In this document: one piece after another, positions 23,941 to 31,136 of the stretch
Numbering within the stretch: the first letter of the stretch is position 1
Layout: each line of letters opens with the position of its first letter
Origin: an uncultured Rhodospirillaceae bacterium
GTDB taxonomy: Bacteria; Pseudomonadota; Alphaproteobacteria; Rhodospirillales; Magnetospirillaceae
Length of the DNA stretch: 41,660 nucleotides
NCBI GenBank assembly: GCA_937887565.1
Contig: CALABS010000001.1
Span: 1-41,660, forward strand
Direction of reading: 5' to 3'
Translations under genes and position numbers: made by a program
Notes under the pieces: model-generated
Databases searched by the model: none
Told to the model about the DNA's origin: nothing
The model's input: the letters and a program-made list of their open reading frames with translations, nothing else

Positions 23941-24669
23941 CTAATCCATGTCGGCGCCCTGGTGGCAGAACCGGCCCAGACGGGCGAGGTCGACAATGGC
24001 CACGGTGTTGCCGTCCACCACCACCCCCTGGTCGCGCAGCGACGTGAACACGCGCGACAGGGTTTCGGCCCGCACGCCGATCCGCCGCGCGATGACACCT
24101 TTCGAGTGGGGCAGCTTGAGGATGGCCGATCCGCGCTGGCGGGGGGTAAGGCCCAGCAGATAGGCCGCCAGCCGCTGGCTGGCGGTCTGCAGCTTGAGCG
24201 CCTTCACCTCGCGCACCAGCATGCGGAAGTGGCGGGCCAGCGAGGTCAGCATGGACAGCGCCAGGTGCGGCGTGCCCATGATGGCGTTCAGCAGCGGCTC
24301 GCGCGGGAGCTCCAGCACGCGGCAGGGGGTGAGCGCGGTGGCGCCCATCAGGAACGGCTTGCCGGTCAGGACGGCGGCGATGATGAATGCCTCGCCGGCA
24401 TCCAGGATCTCGACCACGGTCTCGCCGCCCTCGACCGAGCCGGTCAATCCCACCTGGCCTTCCAGCAGCACGTGCAACGCCCGCGCATCGTCGCCCTGGC
24501 GGAACAGGGCGCGGCCGCGCGGATGCCGGACCACCCGGGCGTCGGACAGGATGGCCGGCAGCGATTCGGCCGGCAGGCCCGCGAACAGCGGAACCTGGGC
24601 CACCACCGCGACCTCCTCGGGCCGCAACGGACAGGGCGGATTCGGCAGGTCGGTGAGGACGGCTCCCAT
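23941..24669 (-). CDS. Crp/Fnr-family regulator of the Dnr/NNR type
   Basis: A 242-aa regulator. It has an N-terminal cyclic-nucleotide-binding-type beta-roll (about residues 25-140), a long dimerisation helix (about 145-165) and a C-terminal helix-turn-helix (about 175-230). The recognition helix is AETLSRVFTSL: the Glu-x-x-Ser-Arg pattern that in FNR and Dnr contacts TTGA half-sites, unlike the Arg-Glu-x-x-Gly-Arg of CRP. The cysteine pattern of a 4Fe-4S FNR is absent, so an NO- or haem-sensing Dnr/NNR-type role is more likely than direct oxygen sensing. ATG at 24669 is chosen by family length. Palindromes of exactly the predicted type lie just upstream, so it probably controls itself and the divergent genes. 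Confidence 0.85.
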   Translation of the reverse strand: MGAVLTDLPNPPCPLRPEEVAVVAQVPLFAGLPAESLPAILSDARVVRHPRGRALFRQGDDARALHVLLEGQVGLTGSVEGGETVVEILDAGEAFIIAAVLTGKPFLMGATALTPCRVLELPREPLLNAIMGTPHLALSMLTSLARHFRMLVREVKALKLQTASQRLAAYLLGLTPRQRGSAILKLPHSKGVIARRIGVRAETLSRVFTSLRDQGVVVDGNTVAIVDLARLGRFCHQGADMD

Positions 24670-24730
24670 GGCGGTCTCCGGCGAAGAGGTGCTCCCTCCG
24701 CCAGCGTGCGGCGGCGGCCTGCCCGCCGAT

Positions 24731-24744
24731 TTGACCATCGTCAA
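24731..24744. promoter_or_regulatory. Dnr/NNR box 1 (perfect palindrome)
   Basis: TTGACCATCGTCAA, a perfect TTGAC-N4-GTCAA site, 62 bases upstream of the Crp/Fnr gene start. No good leftward -10 lies at class II distance, so it could serve feedback repression or class I activation. Confidence 0.75.
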
Positions 24745-24780
24745 TCCCGACCGAAGTGAAAACGGATGATCCACACATAC

Positions 24781-24824
24781 AAAAGAATAAGAACGGGCCC
24801 GGAGGCGGGGGACCTCCGGGCCCG
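24781..24824 (-). terminator. Strong hairpin with T-rich tail, minus strand
   Basis: A perfect 12-bp stem (24794-24805 with 24813-24824; CGGGCCCGGAGG and its complement) closes a seven-base loop. On the minus strand it is followed by TTCTTATTCTTTT. It lies in the regulatory region between the Dnr-type regulator and the DsrC-like genes, where no gene ends, so a terminator here implies a short transcript. Confidence 0.6.
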
Positions 24825-24862
24825 GCATTCCCGGCGCGTTCGGCAGAGCGTCGAGGGGTATG
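24781..24862 (-). ncRNA. Candidate short leftward RNA or attenuated leader
   Basis: On the minus strand a -10-like CATTAT (24874 to 24869) would start transcription at 24862, placing Dnr box 2 at exactly -41.5, the class II activator position. About 38 bases later comes the strong hairpin, then a T-rich run ending near 24781, giving an RNA of about 82 bases. It could be an independent small RNA or the attenuated leader of the regulator gene, which begins 112 bases further on. No transcript evidence is available; this is geometry only. Confidence 0.3.
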
Positions 24863-24896
24863 GCCATCATAATGAAGAAAGGCAAAATGGGTAGCT

Positions 24897-24910
24897 TTGA
24901 CTTTGGTCAA
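24897..24910. promoter_or_regulatory. Dnr/NNR box 2 with divergent -10 elements
   Basis: TTGACTTTGGTCAA, a perfect TTGAC-N4-GTCAA palindrome. Rightward, CATAAT at 24934-24939 would start transcription near 24946 with the box centred at about -42. Leftward, CATTAT at 24874-24869 puts the box at -41.5. One site could therefore activate both directions. Confidence 0.75.
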
Positions 24911-24943
24911 CAGTTGTAATAACGCCCGACAGCCATAATCTAC

Positions 24944-24957
24944 TTGACCAATGTCAC
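24944..24957. promoter_or_regulatory. Dnr/NNR box 3 (one mismatch)
   Basis: TTGACCAATGTCAC matches the palindrome except for the last base. It overlaps the transcription start predicted for the rightward promoter of box 2, a position better suited to repression or fine tuning. Confidence 0.5.
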
Positions 24958-24966
24958 GAAAAACGA

Positions 24967-24980
24967 TTGACCGCCGTCAA
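24967..24980. promoter_or_regulatory. Dnr/NNR box 4 (perfect palindrome)
   Basis: TTGACCGCCGTCAA, a third perfect TTGAC-N4-GTCAA site, 60 bases before the first DsrC-like gene. At class II distance only a poor -10 (GACCAT, 25003-25008) is seen. Confidence 0.7.
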
Positions 24981-25040
24981 GTTCCGGGGAACGCAACGGA
25001 ACGACCATGGACGCAAACCGGAACCGAAGCGGAGATCACC

Positions 25041-25343
25041 ATGGAAACCGATTCCGAAGGGTATCTCGTCGATCCCGCCGACTGGGACGAGGACGTCGCC
25101 CGCGACCTCGCCCGCCGCGAGGGCATCACCCTCACCGACGAGCACTGGACGGTGCTGCGCTTCATGCGCGGCTACCTGGAAGATCACCGGGTCGCCCCCG
25201 ATGCCCGCCATGTGATGAAGCACCTGACCCAGGCCACCGGCGCCGGCCGCAACCGCGTCTTCGAGCTGTTCCCCTACGGCTATGTCCAGCAGGCCTGCAA
25301 GATCGCCGGCATGCGGCGCCCCAGGGCGTGGAGCACCGGATGA
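25041..25343 (+). CDS. DsrC/TusE-like protein lacking the terminal redox cysteine, 100 aa
   Basis: The family pattern is clear: SEGYLVDPADWDEDVA at the start, LTDEHWTVLRFMRGY (31-45) and FELFPYGYVQQACKIAG (74-90). In DsrC, two C-terminal cysteines 11 residues apart carry sulfur. Here the upstream one is kept (C86) but the position of the penultimate one is W97, and the chain ends RPRAWSTG instead of KPTGCV. It therefore cannot act as a classical DsrC or TusE sulfur carrier; related cysteine-poor paralogues have been termed RspA and proposed to be regulatory. ATG at 25041 follows CGGAGATCACC. The frame is open to 24951, but that would cover box 4. Its stop overlaps the next start (ATGA). Confidence 0.85.
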   Translation: METDSEGYLVDPADWDEDVARDLARREGITLTDEHWTVLRFMRGYLEDHRVAPDARHVMKHLTQATGAGRNRVFELFPYGYVQQACKIAGMRRPRAWSTG

Positions 25344-25687
25344 CCCGCCACGGCGTGGAAGTGGACGGCGTCCTGGTCGAAACCGATGTCGAAGGCTATC
25401 TGATCGACCGCCGCCAGTGGTCGGAGGCATTCGTCCGCGCCCAGGCCGCCAAGGAGGGCATGGCGCTGACCGACGACCACTGGCAGGTGGTCCGCTTTCT
25501 GCGCGACCACTTCCGCACCCGCGGCCGCCAGGCCCCCATTCCCCTGATGATCAAGCATTTCCGCCACGTCTGGGGCCCCGAGAAAGGCAGCGCCGCCTAC
25601 CTGTTCAAGCTGTTCGAGGGCGGCGGCGGCGCCGACCGCCAGGGCTACCGCCTGGCCGGGATCGGCCGGCGGAAGGGCGAGGGCTGA
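25340..25687 (+). CDS. Second DsrC-like protein, without any cysteine, 115 aa
   Basis: A paralogue of the preceding gene: TDVEGYLIDRRQWSEAF (15-31), LTDDHWQVVRFLRDHF (43-58), then GPEKGSAAYLFKLFEGG (79-95), matching the DsrC core. Where DsrC has QACKIAG this protein has GYRLAG (102-107), and the C-terminus is RRKGEG, so both functional cysteines are missing; there is no cysteine anywhere in the protein. An insertion of glycines replaces the PYG of LFPYG. It starts with an ATGA overlap, so the two proteins are made in a fixed ratio and may form a heteromer. Function unknown; a structural or regulatory role in sulfur or redox metabolism is inferred. Confidence 0.78.
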   Translation: MTRHGVEVDGVLVETDVEGYLIDRRQWSEAFVRAQAAKEGMALTDDHWQVVRFLRDHFRTRGRQAPIPLMIKHFRHVWGPEKGSAAYLFKLFEGGGGADRQGYRLAGIGRRKGEG

Positions 25688-25767
25688 ACGCGAATCCGTC
25701 GAGGACCGGAACCTTCCCCGGCAGGCGGCGTTGGCTGGTCAGCACCATCCTTGCAGGAGGAGAGACA

Positions 25768-25968
25768 ATGCCCCTCGCCAGCCACTCGACCGCGACCATC
25801 GCCCAGGCGCTGTCGGGAATCGACTTCCCGTGCAACAAGCAGAAGCTGGTGGAATACGCCCAGAAGAACAACGCCGACAACGAGGTGGTCGACGCCATCC
25901 GGCAGATGCCGGAGGCCGAATACACCAGCATGGCCGACGTGTTCAAGGGCGTGGGCCAAAGCCAGTAG
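25768..25968 (+). CDS. DUF2795 family protein, 66 aa
   Basis: A small soluble protein with the DUF2795 pattern: an N-terminal helix, GIDFPCNKQKLVEYAQKNNA (residues 17-36), then VVDAIRQMPEAEYTSMADVFKGV. The family occurs widely in bacteria without an assigned biochemical role. The ATG at 25768 has a very strong ribosome binding site (GGAGGAGAG). It lies 80 bases after the DsrC-like pair on the same strand and before a terminator-like hairpin, so it is probably the last gene of a Dnr-controlled transcript, although a separate promoter cannot be excluded. Confidence 0.85.
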   Translation: MPLASHSTATIAQALSGIDFPCNKQKLVEYAQKNNADNEVVDAIRQMPEAEYTSMADVFKGVGQSQ

Positions 25969-25994
25969 GCCGGCCCGGCTCGCCGAGAGAGGAG

Positions 25995-26026
25995 TCGGCG
26001 GAGGCCGCGGACTCGGCCTCCGCCGA
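25995..26026 (+). terminator. Terminator-like hairpin after the DUF2795 gene
   Basis: A perfect 13-bp stem (TCGGCGGAGGCCG with CGGCCTCCGCCGA) and six-base loop, followed by TTGCGTTCTT. It closes the DsrC-like/DUF2795 group. Confidence 0.7.
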
Positions 26027-26109
26027 TTGCGTTCTTACCGGAGGTTGCCAACGCACAACGAATCAAGCTACCGTCGGTGAATACAATAATCGATTCCACA
26101 GGGGGGATC

Positions 26110-26502
26110 ATGACCGTCGTGAACACCATCACCGTCGCCGACATCGCGCTCGTCGGCCTGGGCGAGGTCGGGGGCCGCTTCCTCGACGAGATGCTCAAGC
26201 TGAAGGAGCGCGGGATTCGCGTCGTCGCGGTGGCCGAACCGTCGGACACGGCGGGCCGCCGCCGGGCCGCCGCCGACGGCATCGCGCTGCGGACCATGGA
26301 CGAGATCGTCGCCATGGGCCACGCGATCGACGTGATCTTCGACCTCACCGGCGTGCCGTCGGTGCGCCGGCACCTGCGCGAGAAGATGCAGGAGACCGGC
26401 AACCGCCACACCATCGTGGCTCCCGAGACCATGGCGCGCATGCTGTGGGCGGTGGTCAGCGAGGACAGCCTGCTCGGCGGTCACGCCGACCGGGGATACT
26501 AG
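26110..26502 (+). CDS. Short Rossmann-fold (NAD-binding) protein, 130 aa
   Basis: The sequence begins with a classic dinucleotide-binding unit: IALVGLGEVGGRFLDEML (GxGxxG with following helix), then RVVAVAEPSD for the second strand and VDVIFDLTG-type strand (here AIDVIFDLTGVPSVRR) further on. It resembles the NAD-binding half of homoserine or semialdehyde dehydrogenases and of GFO/IDH/MocA oxidoreductases, but it stops at 130 aa with no catalytic domain. It may bind a nucleotide as a sensor, or be a shortened oxidoreductase. ATG at 26110 follows AGGGGGG; a GTG at 26077 in frame is less likely. It lies after a terminator, so it has its own promoter. Confidence 0.7.
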   Translation: MTVVNTITVADIALVGLGEVGGRFLDEMLKLKERGIRVVAVAEPSDTAGRRRAAADGIALRTMDEIVAMGHAIDVIFDLTGVPSVRRHLREKMQETGNRHTIVAPETMARMLWAVVSEDSLLGGHADRGY

Positions 26503-26604
26503 AAGCGTTTGCGCCCGACCGGACTCACCCGTCTCGATCGCCCCCCCGGGGCTCGACCCACGGCTGTCCGGTCGAGCTTGCGGGGAGCGGACGTCACCCC
26601 TCGC

Positions 26605-26714
26605 CGTCATGCCCGGCCCTGAGCCGAGCATCCAAGTGCGTCCGCGAGATTCCACGCTTTCCGCGAGGTCCGGGCGGCACCGCGTGGATGGCCGGGTCGA
26701 GCCCGGCCATGACG
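26605..26714. repeat. Alphaproteobacterial interspersed palindromic repeat
   Basis: The ends form a long imperfect inverted repeat: CGTCATGCCCGGCCCTGAGC at 26605 onward matches the complement of the right end (CGAGCCCGGCCATGACG, ending 26714) over about 32 bases. GTCATGGCCGGGC-type palindromes with ATCCACG inner ends are a common dispersed repeat in alphaproteobacterial intergenic DNA. The rest of the 352-base gap 26503-26854 contains no gene I can support. Confidence 0.6.
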
Positions 26715-26854
26715 AAAGAGGAGACGAAAAGCCGGGGTCCCATCGTCGCCCGCCGGCGCGTCACCCCTGGCTCCGCGAGGTTTGGCGGACACATGACGAA
26801 TAACAGCCGTGAGCTCGAAATGGGCGTCATGCCCCACGCTTGAGGCGCGAAGTT

Positions 26855-28465
26855 CTAGGACTCCGCGCGCAGCTCCGCCGGGGCGCGGAACGAGAAGTTG
26901 GCCGGCGCCGCCATCACGGCGGCGCGGGCGCGGCCCAGGCGGGCCTTGAGATCGGCGGGCAGGCGGTTCTCGCCGCCGCCGGCGCGGGCGATCTCGACCA
27001 GCGACGGAATGCCCTTCTCGCCGCCGGTGATGCGGGCGCCGTTGCGTTCGGCGGCATGCAGCAGGTCGCGGATCAAGGTCCGCTTGCAGGCCGCCACCGC
27101 CTGGCGGGCGCCGGCCAGGGCGCCGTCCTGGCCCAGCGGCGCGAAGACGGTGACGCGATGATGGGGATCGATGCCGTGCGGCGACAGGTGGCCGTAGGCC
27201 GACAGCTCGACCTCGACGCCACTGGCCGCCAGCTCGCGGCCCAGCGACCGGATGGTGGCGCGGTAGTCGGCATAGGCCGTCAGCACGTCGGCGATGGCGC
27301 CGACATCGGCGGGCACCGACACGTTGACGTCGGTCGACGTGGTCCAGGGCTTCATCTTGCCCTCGGGCTGGACGCGGGCGCGGGTGCGGGCCAGATCGGG
27401 CGCGCCCTCGCGGATGGCGCGGAAGGTCTCCATCTCGGAGCCCGACGAGAAACCGACGCCGTATTCGATCATCACCCCGCCGATGGTCTCGGTCTCGGGG
27501 TCCATCAGGCTGAACAGCACGTCGTCCACCGACTGCTCGGACCAGCCGGTGATGCAGGCCAGCATGTCGGCATTGGCGTATTCGCAGGACTGCAGCAGGC
27601 CCTGGGCCTTGGTGCGGGCGGGCTCCTGGGCGTGCTCGACGAAGGCGGTCAGGGAGTCCTTGCTGACCAGTTCGACGCCGTTCAGGACGGTGTCGCCGTT
27701 GCCCAGGCGGCCGCCCGGCCCGGGCAGGTTCACCTGCGTCCACGGCTCCAGATAGGCCAGCAGCCCGGCCACCGCGTCGACGTCGGTGCCCTGGACCGGC
27801 AGCACCAGGCCGAATTCGTTGGCGGGAACCTCGTAGAAGCGGAACACCGCCGCCGCCGCCATGCCGGTCCAGCCCTGCAGTCCCTCGACGCCGTCCAGCG
27901 CCTCGCCGGCCAGCAGGCGCGGCGCGCCGCCGTCGGCCAGGACCACCGCCTCCAGCGTCGAGCTGGGGCGCATGCGCAACGGGCCCATGGCGCCGGTGGC
28001 GACGACGCCGCCCACATAGGCCGAGCCCACGCTGGTCAGGTCCACCAACACCCGCGCCGTCGGCCCCATATGCTCGGCGAGGGCGGCGTTGACCTGCTCG
28101 AAGGTCAGGCCGGCGCCGGCGGCGACCAGCCCGCGGTCGCCAAGGATGGCGACCTGATGGGACTTCAACCGCTCGGGCGGGGTGGCGGGATCGACCACCT
28201 CGGCGGCCAGCGCCCCCTTGGGCCGGATGGCGACCACGCCGGCGAAGCCCGCGACCGCCTCGGCCTTGTAGTCGAAGGAGCCGATGGCGCTGGTCAGGCC
28301 GCCGGTGGGCATGACGGCGAAATTGGCCGCCACTGCCGCCGCCACCGCCTCGGCCACGTCGGCGGTGACCAGCAAGGCGGCATCCAGCGGCCGGCCGCCG
28401 TCGTCCGCCAGCTCGCAGCGGGGAAGGCCGGAAAAATCGATGAACGGCGCGGAAACCGAGGTCAT
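26855..28465 (-). CDS. FAD-linked oxidase (GlcD/D-lactate dehydrogenase-like)
   Basis: A 536-aa protein with a PCMH-type FAD-binding domain (about residues 25-220). It shows VMPTGGLTSAIGSF in the position of the usual PRGGGTS, and SAYVGGVVATGAMGPLRMRP for the second FAD-binding block. This is followed by an FAD-oxidase C-terminal-type domain with YGHLSPHGIDPHHRVTVFAP near residue 420. Such enzymes oxidise hydroxy acids such as glycolate or D-lactate, passing electrons to quinone or cytochrome. The substrate is not readable and no iron-sulfur partner gene is adjacent. ATG at 28465 (MTSVSAPF) is preferred; 19 further upstream residues are open but basic and unlikely. Monocistronic. Confidence 0.8.
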   Translation of the reverse strand: MTSVSAPFIDFSGLPRCELADDGGRPLDAALLVTADVAEAVAAAVAANFAVMPTGGLTSAIGSFDYKAEAVAGFAGVVAIRPKGALAAEVVDPATPPERLKSHQVAILGDRGLVAAGAGLTFEQVNAALAEHMGPTARVLVDLTSVGSAYVGGVVATGAMGPLRMRPSSTLEAVVLADGGAPRLLAGEALDGVEGLQGWTGMAAAAVFRFYEVPANEFGLVLPVQGTDVDAVAGLLAYLEPWTQVNLPGPGGRLGNGDTVLNGVELVSKDSLTAFVEHAQEPARTKAQGLLQSCEYANADMLACITGWSEQSVDDVLFSLMDPETETIGGVMIEYGVGFSSGSEMETFRAIREGAPDLARTRARVQPEGKMKPWTTSTDVNVSVPADVGAIADVLTAYADYRATIRSLGRELAASGVEVELSAYGHLSPHGIDPHHRVTVFAPLGQDGALAGARQAVAACKRTLIRDLLHAAERNGARITGGEKGIPSLVEIARAGGGENRLPADLKARLGRARAAVMAAPANFSFRAPAELRAES

Positions 28466-28576
28466 GCCTGGACTTACGTCGCGGTGGGGCCGGGAAATGG
28501 GGGCGGACAATAGCACCAACATTCCGGTGATGAAACCGTCACGTTGCGAATGGGTGGGGCGCGCGGCCCGGCCCGC

Positions 28577-29884
28577 CTACCCCAGCCATCCCCCCGCCAC
28601 GTAGATCAGCAGTCCGACCAGCCCGCCGACGATGGTGCCGTTGATGCGGATGTACTGGAGGTCCTTGCCGACCTGCAGTTCCAGCTTGCCCACCAGGGTG
28701 GTGGTGTCCCAGCGCGCCACCACGCCGGCGATGAAGGCGCCGATCTCGCCACGATGGGGGATGACGTGGCGCTGGACGGCGAGGCGCAGCCAGCGGTTGA
28801 CCTCGGCGCGCATGGCGGCGTCGGCCAGCAGCCGTTCGCCCAGCGCCGTCATCGCCCGCTCCAGCCCGACGCGGACCACGCCCTCGTCGCCGGCGGCGTC
28901 GGCCCGCAGATGCGCCTTGATCTCCTCCCACACCGAATCCAGATAGGCCTCGACCGCCGGGTTGGTCATGATCTCGGCCTTCAACGCCTCGCCCCGCGCC
29001 CGCCACGCCGGGTCCTCGGCCAGCCGGGCCACCGACTCCTCGACGGCGGCCTGGAACTCCCACCGCCACGGATGGCGGGGATCGCGCAACTCGTGCAGGG
29101 TGTCGGCGAGGCCGAACACCACCTTGTCGGCCAGCTTCTCGTCCACCCAGCGCGGCAGCCACCGCCACGAGCGGTCGGTGACGCGGGCGCGGATCAGGTC
29201 CTCGTTGCGGTCGAGGAAGGCCTCGCCGCCGGCGATCATGCGGTCGAACAGCGCCTGGTGATGGCCGTGCGCCACCAGCACCGCCAGGACGCGGGCGGCC
29301 AGCGGCGCCGCCTCCACCGCGCCCAGGCCGCGCCGGGCGGTGCCGTGCAGGAAGGACCGCACGCGATCGTCCTCGAGGGCCTCCAGCAGCGGCGGCACCG
29401 CCGCCGAGGCCCGCCGCGCTGCCCGGGCGGCATTCTCGGGCCGCGCCAGCCACCGCGCCAGCCGTCCGGCCATGTCCAGGCTGTCGAGCTTGGCGGCGAC
29501 CACGTCGGGGGCCAGGAAGTTGTTGCAGATGAAGGCCCCCAGCGAATCGCCGATGCGCCGCTTGTTGCGCGGGATGATGGCGGTATGGGGAATGGGCAGG
29601 CCGAACGGGCGGCGGAACAGCGCCACCACCGCGAACCAGTCCGCCACCGCACCCACCATGGCCGCCTCGGCGAAGGCCCGCACATAGCCCAGCCACGGCC
29701 AGCGGCCGGCAAGCAGGCCGGTGGCGACGAAGATGGCCAGCATCAGCACCAGCAGGCCGGTGGCGAACCACCGCATGCGGGCGTATTCGGCGGCGCGGCG
29801 TCGGGTGGCGGCGTCCCAGCCCGCCTCGTCCAGCCGCCCGGGAGACACCGTCACCTCCTTGGATTCTCCCGACGACGCCGCCAT
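28577..29884 (-). CDS. DUF445 family membrane protein
   Basis: A 435-aa protein with an N-terminal hydrophobic region (about residues 33-75, with WFATGLLVLMLAIFVATG and a second helix), the DUF445 signature VGAVADWFAVVALFRRPFGLPIPHTAIIPRNKRRI, a long helical middle part and a final hydrophobic helix (GTIVGGLVGLLIYVAGGWLG). This family (E. coli YjiN type) is a bacterial inner-membrane protein with helical periplasmic or cytoplasmic bulk and no proven role. The ATG at 29884 is the internal methionine giving the usual length. It is divergent from the FemAB/GNAT-like gene, with only 40 bases between starts, so the promoters overlap the coding ends. Confidence 0.88.
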   Translation of the reverse strand: MAASSGESKEVTVSPGRLDEAGWDAATRRRAAEYARMRWFATGLLVLMLAIFVATGLLAGRWPWLGYVRAFAEAAMVGAVADWFAVVALFRRPFGLPIPHTAIIPRNKRRIGDSLGAFICNNFLAPDVVAAKLDSLDMAGRLARWLARPENAARAARRASAAVPPLLEALEDDRVRSFLHGTARRGLGAVEAAPLAARVLAVLVAHGHHQALFDRMIAGGEAFLDRNEDLIRARVTDRSWRWLPRWVDEKLADKVVFGLADTLHELRDPRHPWRWEFQAAVEESVARLAEDPAWRARGEALKAEIMTNPAVEAYLDSVWEEIKAHLRADAAGDEGVVRVGLERAMTALGERLLADAAMRAEVNRWLRLAVQRHVIPHRGEIGAFIAGVVARWDTTTLVGKLELQVGKDLQYIRINGTIVGGLVGLLIYVAGGWLG

Positions 29885-29924
29885 CTCATGCCCAGGGGAA
29901 AGAGGGAGTAGAGGACCGGCCGCC

Positions 29925-31067
29925 GTGAAGATCGAGATCCTGGAGGCCGTGGCGCAGGCCGATGCCCGCGAGTGGGACTCCCTCGCCGGAGCCGACAATC
30001 CTTTCGTCGCGCACGATTTCCTTCGCGCGCTCGAGGACTCGGGCTCGGCCACGGCGGGGACCGGCTGGCTTCCCCGCCATTTGGTGGTCCGCGACCCGGC
30101 CGGCAAGATGACGGCCTGCGCGCCGCTTTACGTGAAGGGGCATTCCCATGGCGAATACGTCTTCGACTGGGGTTGGGCGGAAGCCTATCAGAGGGCGGGC
30201 GGGAACTACTACCCCAAGCTCCAATGCGCGGTCCCGTTCACCCCGGTGACCGGCCCCCGGCTGATGGGCGACGTGCCGCTGCTGGCCCGCGCCATGGTGG
30301 AGGTCGCGCGCCAATGGGGGCTGTCCTCGGTCCACGTCACCTTCCCCTCGGCGGCGGAGATGCCGGCCCTGGAGGCGGCCGGCTTCCTGCCGCGCATGGG
30401 ACTCCAGTTCCACTGGACCAATCACGGCTATGGCCGCTTCGACGACTTCCTGGCCGATCTGTCCAGCCGCAAGCGCAAGCAGATCCGCAAGGAGCGCGAG
30501 GCGGCGTCGCGCCAGGGCCTGGCGATCTCGACCCTGGTGGGCGGCGAGATCAAGGCGCGCCACTGGGACGCCTTCCACCGCTTCCATTCCCTGGTGGTCG
30601 ACCGCAAATGGGGCTCGCCCTACCTGACGCGGGAGTTCTTCGACCGCCTGTCGGCCTCGCCGCTGGGCGAGCGGGTGGTCCTGGTGTGGGTCGAGGAGGA
30701 CGGCCGGCCGCTGGCCGCCGCCTTCAACATGCTGGGCACCGACACCTTGTTCGGCCGCACCTGGGGCGCCCGGCGCGAGGCGCCGTTCCTGCATTTCGAG
30801 GCCTGCTACTACCGTGCCCTCGACTTCGCCATCGCCCACGGCCTGGCCCGGGTCGAGGCCGGCGCCCAGGGCGAGCACAAGGTCAGCCGCGGCTACCTGC
30901 CGATCGCCACCTGGTCGGCGCACTGGATCGCCGACCCCGCCTTGCGCGGGCCGGTGGCGCGCTTCCTGGCCGCCGAGCGTCCGGCCGTCGCCGCCGAGAT
31001 CGCGGATCTGGCCGCAAGCGGTCCTTTTCGCCGCGACCAGCATTCCAGCCCCGCGCCAACGTCATGA
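29925..31067 (+). CDS. GNAT/FemAB-like N-acyltransferase family protein (DUF482)
   Basis: A 380-aa protein of the family often annotated peptidogalycan biosynthesis protein or DUF482. It shows WLPRHLVVRDPAGKM, YVFDWGWAEAYQRAGG and YYPKLQCAVPFTPVTGPRL, a double-GNAT arrangement with SSRKRKQIRKEREAA near residue 180, and the C-terminal RVEAGAQGEHKVSRGYLP. The biochemical reaction is not established; by fold it should transfer an acyl or aminoacyl group. GTG at 29925 gives the family N-terminus (IEILEAV, followed by WDSLAG); the frame is open to 29721 but that runs antisense through the DUF445 gene. AGAGG lies 11 bases upstream. Confidence 0.87.
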   Translation: MKIEILEAVAQADAREWDSLAGADNPFVAHDFLRALEDSGSATAGTGWLPRHLVVRDPAGKMTACAPLYVKGHSHGEYVFDWGWAEAYQRAGGNYYPKLQCAVPFTPVTGPRLMGDVPLLARAMVEVARQWGLSSVHVTFPSAAEMPALEAAGFLPRMGLQFHWTNHGYGRFDDFLADLSSRKRKQIRKEREAASRQGLAISTLVGGEIKARHWDAFHRFHSLVVDRKWGSPYLTREFFDRLSASPLGERVVLVWVEEDGRPLAAAFNMLGTDTLFGRTWGARREAPFLHFEACYYRALDFAIAHGLARVEAGAQGEHKVSRGYLPIATWSAHWIADPALRGPVARFLAAERPAVAAEIADLAASGPFRRDQHSSPAPTS

Positions 31068-31136
31068 CGCGACCGCCGGGGTCGTGACGTAGACTGTATA
31101 TGAGCGAAACGACGTCACGAGCCAGGGGACTCGGCC

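Noticed and set aside
23941..24885. Extended 314-codon version of the Crp/Fnr regulator
   Set aside because: It would translate across the strong hairpin and Dnr box 1; the extra N-terminus has no family match.
24951..25040. Earlier start of the first DsrC-like gene (30 extra residues)
   Set aside because: It would run through Dnr box 4 and has no ribosome binding site; the family N-terminus fits the ATG at 25041.
26840..28513. A 557-codon frame opposite the FAD-linked oxidase
   Set aside because: FAD-binding motifs are clear on the minus strand; the opposite product is compositionally biased and has no motif.
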